NCBI GenBank assembly: GCA_031394355.1
Contig: JANNSU010000071.1
Location: forward strand, 1 to 28,838
Origin: JAEUMY01 sp031394355
GTDB taxonomy: Bacteria > Pseudomonadota > Gammaproteobacteria > Burkholderiales > Usitatibacteraceae
Direction of reading: 5' to 3'
Length of the DNA stretch: 28,838 bases
Below the pieces are notes generated by a model, which saw only the letters and a program-made list of their open reading frames with translations, did no database searches and was not told the DNA's origin. How positions within the stretch are numbered: the stretch's first letter is position 1; each line of letters begins with the position of its first letter. This document shows positions 23,471 to 28,838 of this stretch, piece after piece. The position numbers and the translations under genes are program-made.

Positions 23471-25114
23471 TCAGTCGCCAGCGGAAGCAGCGTCGAAGCC
23501 GCTCGCTGTCACCCGCTTGCGTCTGCCCGAGCGCCAGATCTGGCCGAAGCGATTGGTCTTTTCCTGCCAGGACATCTGCTCGGAGGCCATGGCCTCCATG
23601 AAGTCGGAGATGCGTCGTGACAACACGACCGTATACAGCGCCAGCAGTGTCGTCGGGATGAAGACGGCGATGAGGATCGCCATTTTGTTCCATTGCGATT
23701 GGTCGGCGTAACTGAAGATGTTCATGCCGAGGAAGCCCGTGACGATGGTTCCCACCATGCCGCAGGCGGACACCACGGTCAGGCGCATGGTGCTGTCGGC
23801 TTGCTTGCGCATGCGGTCGTTGTCGAGATACTGGTTGATGTCGTGCGACTCCTCCCGCACCTCTCGATAGATGTGATCGGTACCCAGCTCCTGACGCCAG
23901 CGCATGAAGAAATCGCTCGCCTGCACCTGATTCGAGATTTCATGAAACCAATAGCGATGATTGAAGCGCAGGAATATTTCCAGGGCCTGCCGCACGTTGC
24001 GCTTGAAGTCCTTCACCGACTCGATGTTATTCACGTCCAGCCGCTCCACCGCACGCGAGAAGCGGTTGGAGAATGACAGGAGTGCCGCTTTGTGGAAGTG
24101 TGCAATGAGTCCGATCTGGTAGAACGGATGACGGAAGTGACGTTTGAGATCACGACGGTCGTCGGAATACTTGGTGATCATCGCGAACGAGAGTCCCGCG
24201 AAAACATAGCGCGTGTTCATGCCACTCGTGGGATCGTGCCCATCCCAATAACGGTCGTAGCAGTTTTTCTGCTCGAAGTCGGCCAGAAACCCCTCCGCGT
24301 AAGGCAGCGTGTCAGAAGGTCCCCACTTTGCCGCGGAGCCGATGCGAATCACATCGCCGCGCGACAGGTTGCGCGGCTCATCAAAGGACAGGTACGACAT
24401 CAGTGGAATGCGCTTGTTCTCGATCTGGAAATACTTGATCACGCCGCCCTTGCGATAGCTCGGCACCAGCGGCTGCAACAGATACTCCCAGTGCGATGCC
24501 AGCGGCGTCTGCCGCGCATTGCGCACCAGATCAAGATACTTGGTGCGATCCCCGTAGTCACTTTGTGCCAACACCTTGCCCGCCGTATCCAGAAAGGTCA
24601 CGGCCTCGGTGCAATGCGCCCCCTGTGATGCAGACTCCCATGCCGGCGGATACGGTCGGCCAAAGCGGTCGAGCAATTCCACGGATTGCTCCAGCGACAG
24701 GTCATAGCCGAATACTTCGAATGCGAGGATGGCGATGTCGACGTCGTTGAAGAGATAAAGGCGCAGACGACCGACCTCCAGCTCAACAGGCTCCTGGCCG
24801 GATTGCAAGGTGACGCGAATATTCGCAATATCGTCGCGACGGAAGATGTGCATCGACGCCTGCGCTACTTTGCCGTCCTCACCCACGCCGTAGAGGAATC
24901 GCTGCACATAGGGCAGGAAGTAGACGAACTCCTCGTAACCCACTTCGCAGGATTCATCATCGATCAGCAGCGGATCGGCGACCTTCTTCCACGGCCCCGG
25001 GTTCTTGTTGAGAATGTCCCAATAGGCGGTGAACCCGGCATCGCGGTTGATGCGGCGCAGTTGCAACGGCCAGAGCAGGATCTGGTGGAATTCACGGACG
25101 GTCGTGTCGGTCAT
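23471..25114 (-). CDS. CorA-like divalent-cation transporter with large N-terminal domain
   Basis: A 547-residue protein. Most of it (about 1-440) is soluble and charged, with the long helical segment SFSNRFSRAVERLDVNNIESVKDFKRNVRQALEIFLRF leading to the membrane part, as in CorA. Two C-terminal membrane helices follow (RLTVVSACGMVGTIVTGFLGMNIF and MAILIAVFIPTTLLALYTVVL), with the GMN motif at 463-465 at the end of the first, the selectivity signature of the CorA magnesium channel family. Two departures stand out. The protein is much longer than CorA (about 320 residues). The second helix is followed by a ~50-residue cytoplasmic tail. Its ATG overlaps the stop of the upstream GT-C-like gene (ATGA). 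The substrate (magnesium or another metal) is not shown. It contains palindrome copy 6 as ANIR. Confidence 0.82.
   Translation of the reverse strand: MTDTTVREFHQILLWPLQLRRINRDAGFTAYWDILNKNPGPWKKVADPLLIDDESCEVGYEEFVYFLPYVQRFLYGVGEDGKVAQASMHIFRRDDIANIRVTLQSGQEPVELEVGRLRLYLFNDVDIAILAFEVFGYDLSLEQSVELLDRFGRPYPPAWESASQGAHCTEAVTFLDTAGKVLAQSDYGDRTKYLDLVRNARQTPLASHWEYLLQPLVPSYRKGGVIKYFQIENKRIPLMSYLSFDEPRNLSRGDVIRIGSAAKWGPSDTLPYAEGFLADFEQKNCYDRYWDGHDPTSGMNTRYVFAGLSFAMITKYSDDRRDLKRHFRHPFYQIGLIAHFHKAALLSFSNRFSRAVERLDVNNIESVKDFKRNVRQALEIFLRFNHRYWFHEISNQVQASDFFMRWRQELGTDHIYREVREESHDINQYLDNDRMRKQADSTMRLTVVSACGMVGTIVTGFLGMNIFSYADQSQWNKMAILIAVFIPTTLLALYTVVLSRRISDFMEAMASEQMSWQEKTNRFGQIWRSGRRKRVTASGFDAASAGD
24815..24826. 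repeat. GCGAATATTCGC palindrome, copy 6 (in CorA-like gene)
   Basis: Exact 12-bp palindrome, read on the minus strand as ANIR. Confidence 0.9.
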
Positions 25115-26802
25115 TGGGGCAGCGTACTCTTTTGTTCGGCTTGGTCTGCGCGCATTATCCCCTCACCATTGCCCGGCGGGAAGCGATAGAGGATGAAGCT
25201 CGCTTTGGTGCCGCCGTGATCACCGAGGTACTGGCGAAATACCTCATCCGATGGTCGGAACGTGATGCGGTCCGACTCCACACCATGCAAGTAGGCGTAG
25301 ACGTGGAAATCATATGAGGCATAGCGCGCCGACTCGATCCCCTCGGGGAAGTGGCGGTGCGCGTACATGCGCTCGCGTCGCGTCGTCTCCTGGCCCGGCA
25401 GACCCCAGTGCGCAAGCGCAATATAGGCGACCTTCTTCTCGGTGAGGTAGGCGCGCAGTTCGCCCTTGGCCAGCCGATGCTGATAGTCATGGTTGTTGAC
25501 CAGACCGTCCAGATTGATCACTCTTCGGCCCGTCCAGAATGACAGCGCACCCGAATCGGTGGATGCAAGGATATCGGCGGGCTGTGTCAGGTCCATGATT
25601 GGCTTGAACACCGGCGGTCCTGCAAACGCGACTTCACGTTTCGGCGGAAACGCCGCAACGGCCTGCCAAAGGCAGATCACCGCCAGCAGCGATGCGAATA
25701 TTCGCGCCAAAGAGAAGGTGCTGCCGCGCACAGCGACGAGACCTAACCCTGCAAACATGGCGAACATCGAGCAGGCCAGCGGCATGGCGTAATACCAGAC
25801 CTCGACGCTCTTCGACCACTTCTGGAACAGGGCAAAGTTGAGCAACTGTGACAATGCTGCGGCGATCATGCACAGGATGAGCCAGCGCTGTTCGGCACGC
25901 ACGCCCTTCCGCCAGGCGACAAGTGCTGCGACCACGCACATGAACACGACCAGCAGCATGTTGGGATGGGTGAGCGTGTAGCCCAATCCATTCCATTCGA
26001 GAATCTGAAACTGCTCGCGAATCTGCAGCATGGATGGCTGCGGAACCGGAAAACTGGACTTCAGCGCGCCGCTGATGGGCTTCATGTGGCCCGTGGTGAA
26101 CCAGGTGAACAGCGTGAAGCCGAGAAAGGTTACCCCCGTGATACCCGTTGCAATGGAGGCGTTGCGAAATCCCTGCGTGCGCAGCACGCATAGCAGCAAC
26201 CAGGGCGTCACGAACACAACCGTGTCCAGCCGGGCGAGAAACATCGCCGACAGGCAGATGCCCAGCCAGATCGGCCGGCGCGCAAGCAGCGCTGCGATGG
26301 CGGCGCCGAACATCAACACCGCGAGCGTCGCTTCCATGCCCATTTCGAAGAGATGGAAGTATGGCCAAGCCAGCAGCAAGGCAATGCCGAGGAAGCCGGA
26401 AGCCAATGCATCATCGCGCCAACGCCAGGCCGCGCCGATGCAGCCGGCCACTGCAATCAGGCGGATGGCTGCCTCAAGCACACTGATCCCGAAGACCTGG
26501 GACACCAGACTGCCTGTGGTGCCTGCGATGGCGTAGTAGCCTACCAGCAACCATGCCCACAGCGGGTGAAATCCGTTGGTCGCGTTGAGACCATCCGCCG
26601 TGAAGAAACCCAGGTCGACGAAGTTTCGTGCGGCCAGCACGTAGTAGTAGGCGTCGTCGGAATGCAGCAGTCCATAGCCCCAAGAGGCATCGCGCAACAG
26701 TCCTGCCAGCTTCACGATTACCGCTGCCAGCAGCAGGAGAGCGGCCAAGTAGGGGGGCAGGCGGTCGAAGCCTTGCTTGATGGAAATGGGTAGGAAGGAC
26801 AT
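25111..26802 (-). CDS. Multi-pass membrane protein, probable GT-C glycosyltransferase
   Basis: A 563-residue polytopic membrane protein from ATG 26802 (the frame is open to 27108, but that part looks random). About ten or more hydrophobic segments are visible, such as YLAALLLLAAVIVKLAGLL, FLGIALLLAWPYFHLFEMG and MLLVVFMCVVAALVAW. The first periplasmic loop holds HSDDAYYYVLAARNFVDLG with an Asp-Asp at 49-50, and then NATNGFHPLWAWLLVGYY; an acidic pair at this place is typical of GT-C enzymes (ArnT/PMT type) that use polyprenyl-phosphate sugars. The last ~120 residues are a soluble periplasmic domain. The ribosome site is weak. Its stop overlaps the CorA-like start. It is divergent from the HAD-UbiA gene, which could make its sugar donor. 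It holds palindrome copy 7 as RIFA. A named substrate cannot be given. Confidence 0.75.
   Translation of the reverse strand: MSFLPISIKQGFDRLPPYLAALLLLAAVIVKLAGLLRDASWGYGLLHSDDAYYYVLAARNFVDLGFFTADGLNATNGFHPLWAWLLVGYYAIAGTTGSLVSQVFGISVLEAAIRLIAVAGCIGAAWRWRDDALASGFLGIALLLAWPYFHLFEMGMEATLAVLMFGAAIAALLARRPIWLGICLSAMFLARLDTVVFVTPWLLLCVLRTQGFRNASIATGITGVTFLGFTLFTWFTTGHMKPISGALKSSFPVPQPSMLQIREQFQILEWNGLGYTLTHPNMLLVVFMCVVAALVAWRKGVRAEQRWLILCMIAAALSQLLNFALFQKWSKSVEVWYYAMPLACSMFAMFAGLGLVAVRGSTFSLARIFASLLAVICLWQAVAAFPPKREVAFAGPPVFKPIMDLTQPADILASTDSGALSFWTGRRVINLDGLVNNHDYQHRLAKGELRAYLTEKKVAYIALAHWGLPGQETTRRERMYAHRHFPEGIESARYASYDFHVYAYLHGVESDRITFRPSDEVFRQYLGDHGGTKASFILYRFPPGNGEGIMRADQAEQKSTLPQ
25694..25705. 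repeat. GCGAATATTCGC palindrome, copy 7 (in GT-C-like gene)
   Basis: Exact 12-bp palindrome, read on the minus strand as RIFA. Confidence 0.9.
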
Positions 26803-26943
26803 GTCTTGCGATGGGCTGGATGTTGGGCAAGCTGATGGGCTGGAGATTCGCTCCGAATCATACCGACCGACGGGGCGATCCGCCGGACGATCGTGGCAAC
26901 GGCTGATAGCATGTTGGCCCATGACTTCCCCGCAAACCATCAC

Positions 26944-28368
26944 ATGAGCCCGTCGCCCAGTGTCGTGCGAGTGATCGACCTCGATGGCACGCTCAGACGG
27001 GGTGATGCATTTCTCGAAGGGCTGCTCCAACTCTTGTGCAAAAGGCCGCTGCTGGCACTCCATGCGCTCACATTGATCCTGACGCGTGGACGATCTGCAG
27101 CAAAGCACTACACCGCTGCGAATTCAGTCTTGCCGTTAGAATCTGCCAATCTTGAGCCTGCAGTCGTGCAATATTTGCGCGATGAGAAGCAGGCTGGTGC
27201 CACGCTGATCCTCGCAACCGGTGCAGCCCGGCCGGACGCGGATCGCGTTGCTGCCGCAGTGGATCTGTTCGATGACGTGCTGGCCAGCGAACCGGGCAGG
27301 AATTTCACTGGTCGGGTCAAGGCCCAGGCACTGGTTGCACGATTCGGCGAACGCAATTTTGACTACATGGGAGACTCATTTGCCGACATTCCTGTCTGGC
27401 GCCACGCACGCCGTGCCATCTATGCAGGCCGATCCAACATCGTGTGGTGGTGGCTGCGACAAATGCGCCCGGATGCGGAGAGGCTGGCTGTGAGCGGCCC
27501 GCGACTCACCGACTGGCTGGCAGCGCTCAGGATCACGCAATGGTCCAAGAATCTCATCCTGTTCGTTCCCCTGCTCGCTGCCCATCGGGTCGCGGAGGCC
27601 GGTGCCTGGACAACGCTGTTCATCGCTGCGCTGGCCATGTCGCTGGCGGCCTCGGCCATCTATCTCGTCAACGACTTGCTGGATCGGGAGCATGACCGCG
27701 CGCATTGGAAGAAGCGCAGTCGTCCCATCGCGGCCGGTCTCATCGATATCAAACCCGCGATCGCGGTGATCGCGGTCCTGCTCTGCGCATCCGCCTTGCT
27801 CGCCTGGCGCGTGAATGGCATGTTCCAGATCTGGCTGGGCCTCTACGCAGTGTTGGCGCTGGCCTACTCGCTCGGCCTGAAGCGCGTCGCACTGGTCGAC
27901 GTGTTTGTGCTCGCCGCGCTGTATGTGATCCGCGTCATCGCGGGGGGCATGGCGGTCTCGGTGCCCGTGTCCAGCTGGCTGCTTGCCTTCTCACTTTTCT
28001 TTTTCTTGAGCCTCGCATTGCTGAAGCGGTATGCGGAGCTGTCGAGACTGGACCCTGGCACTGCTGCACCCGGGCGCGGCTACCGCACGGAGGATCAATT
28101 CATGATCGCCTCGCTCGGCCTCGCGGCGGGAATGATCTCGGCGCTCGTCTTCGCGCTCTACTTCGCGAGCCCGGACGCCACCCGCCTGTATCGCCATCCC
28201 GCCATCCTGTGGACCATCCTGCCGCTCGTGCTCTTCTGGATGAGCCGACTGTGGCTGCTGGCATCCCGACGGCAGATGGATGATGACCCGGTCGCGTTTG
28301 CACTATCCGACTGGCCCAGCCACGTCATCGGCGTCGCCGTGATCGCCGTGGTTCTGGCGGCAACCTGA
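26944..28368 (+). CDS. HAD phosphatase-UbiA prenyltransferase fusion (DPPR-synthase-like)
   Basis: A 474-residue fusion from ATG 26944 (other starts at 26911 or 26893 are possible; no clear ribosome site). Residues 1-165 are a HAD domain with DLDGT (12-16) and GDSFAD (143-148). Residues ~185-474 are a UbiA-type membrane domain with the prenyl-diphosphate motif NDLLDREHD (243-251), a second acidic site around Asp319 (DVFVLAALYVIRVIAGG) and about eight membrane helices. In mycobacteria the UbiA enzyme Rv3806c joins phosphoribosyl diphosphate to decaprenyl phosphate, and a separate phosphatase then removes the 5-phosphate. The fused HAD domain could do that second step. The next gene, DprE1-like, would then epimerise the ribose to arabinose. 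The pathway is inferred from gene order and family; the sugar is not proven. Confidence 0.85.
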   Translation: MSPSPSVVRVIDLDGTLRRGDAFLEGLLQLLCKRPLLALHALTLILTRGRSAAKHYTAANSVLPLESANLEPAVVQYLRDEKQAGATLILATGAARPDADRVAAAVDLFDDVLASEPGRNFTGRVKAQALVARFGERNFDYMGDSFADIPVWRHARRAIYAGRSNIVWWWLRQMRPDAERLAVSGPRLTDWLAALRITQWSKNLILFVPLLAAHRVAEAGAWTTLFIAALAMSLAASAIYLVNDLLDREHDRAHWKKRSRPIAAGLIDIKPAIAVIAVLLCASALLAWRVNGMFQIWLGLYAVLALAYSLGLKRVALVDVFVLAALYVIRVIAGGMAVSVPVSSWLLAFSLFFFLSLALLKRYAELSRLDPGTAAPGRGYRTEDQFMIASLGLAAGMISALVFALYFASPDATRLYRHPAILWTILPLVLFWMSRLWLLASRRQMDDDPVAFALSDWPSHVIGVAVIAVVLAAT

Positions 28369-28370
28369 CC

Positions 28371-28721
28371 GTGCGCGCCGCGCCGGCCCAGACGTCCTGG
28401 GGAGGATTTCCACTCTCGGATGGGGCGCTCAGGACGCCGCACTGGCTGGATGAACTGCCGGGAGCGCTGAGCAGTGGCGCCCGGCTGCTGGCGGTGGGCA
28501 ACGGCATGAGCTATGGCGACTGCGGGCTCAATCCGGCCGGTCCTGCGATCAGCACGCGCCGCCTCAATCGCATCCAGGCCTTTGACGCTGCAGCCGGCAT
28601 TCTGCGTGCGGAGGCAGGCGCGACATTCGCCGACATCAACGCGCTGACCATCCCTGCCGGATGGTTGTTGCCGGTCACTCCTGGCACCCGTCACGTGACG
28701 CTCGGCGGTGCGGTCGCCGCT
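28371..28721 (+). CDS. DprE1-like FAD-binding oxidase, N-terminal part
   Basis: The gene starts with GTG two bases after the HAD-UbiA stop, so it is translationally coupled. The visible N-terminal part has SWGGFPLSDG at the start, then the FAD-binding PP-loop region LLAVGNGMSYGDCGLN (compare GLGRSYGD in the family), AFDAAAGILRAEAGATFADI and LPVTPGTRHVTLGGAVA. These are the marks of the VAO-type oxidases that act as decaprenylphosphoryl-ribose 2'-oxidase. The family would continue with an ADVHGKNHH-like segment, but from about 28721 the sequence no longer fits, although the plus-strand frame stays open to the window end. The gene is therefore cut short here either by the assembly or by a real break. 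The FAD linkage residue and substrate site are not present. Confidence 0.75.
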
Positions 28722-28838
28722 GTGTCCGAATTCGTTGAAGGCCATGGCAACCAACGAGCCCGTTTTTTCGGAATTGAGGACTTCATCGACCACGAAGCCG
28801 GGTTGAGTCGTGAAGCGTTCAGGTTGTTTTCCGATGAC
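28722..28838 (-). CDS. Fragment of an unrelated protein, both ends missing
   Basis: Read on the minus strand from the window end, 39 residues are open without a stop: a start like VIGKQPERFTTQPGFVVDEVL, then NSEKTGSLVAMAFNEFGH. The pattern PGF-V--V, a gap, then GSLVAM-F-EFG resembles the opening of the beta-propeller domain in exported dehydrogenase-like or cytochrome-linked proteins, common in planctomycetes and relatives. The resemblance stops at about 28722, exactly where the DprE1-like match on the other strand also stops. There is no start codon or ribosome site to be seen. This may be the edge of a foreign fragment joined to the contig. The family suggestion is from memory of sequence patterns and is weak. 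Confidence 0.35.

Overview
The window looks like a moderately high-GC proteobacterial chromosome segment, most likely from a polyhydroxyalkanoate-making betaproteobacterium (Burkholderiales or Rhodocyclales type). The reasons are a PhaM-type granule protein next to an intracellular PHB depolymerase with a VCQP nucleophile, an exbB-exbD-exbD-tonB operon, and thyA-folA with E. coli-like sequences. The taxonomic placement is inference. No rRNA, tRNA, CRISPR array, transposase or phage gene was seen.

Layout. 1-235 is the 3' end of an aspartyl/asparaginyl beta-hydroxylase gene. 293-3299 (minus) is a TonB-dependent outer-membrane receptor with its terminator. 3736-4299 (minus) is a small protein of unknown function. 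4836-7387 (plus) is exbB-exbD1-exbD2-tonB1, closed by a strong terminator and followed by a second tonB paralogue (7559-8263). Together with the receptor these form a complete energised-import module. 8370-9655 is thyA-folA (dTMP synthesis and folate recycling). 9693-11741 (minus) is an atypical EF-G-like GTPase. 12063-13714 (minus) is the overlapping pair phaZ-phaM for PHB mobilisation and granule control. 13910-18107 holds proline iminopeptidase, a DUF6279-type lipoprotein, an SDR oxidoreductase, a CoA-type Nudix hydrolase and maleylacetoacetate isomerase. 18149-20071 is a di-haem peroxidase with an extra N-terminal domain, facing a DUF4864-like exported protein. 20826-23360 is a three-gene operon of ECF sigma factor, single-pass membrane protein (candidate anti-sigma) and exported protein of unknown function, closed by a terminator. 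23471-26802 (minus) is a translationally overlapping pair, a GT-C-like membrane protein and a CorA-like transporter. 26944 onward (plus) is a HAD-UbiA fusion followed by a DprE1-like oxidase, which suggests polyprenyl-phospho-pentose (arabinose-type) donor synthesis.

Two things stand out beyond the genes. First, the perfect 12-bp palindrome GCGAATATTCGC occurs seven times exactly (plus one near copy) between 9.5 and 25.7 kb, where about 0.001-0.002 copies are expected by chance. It sits in coding and non-coding DNA and in different reading frames, so it is a DNA-level signal comparable in kind to cyanobacterial HIP1. Second, the last ~118 bases do not fit the DprE1-like gene they appear to continue. 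Read on the minus strand they encode a plausible piece of an unrelated protein, so the right end is probably an assembly chimera or a real rearrangement.
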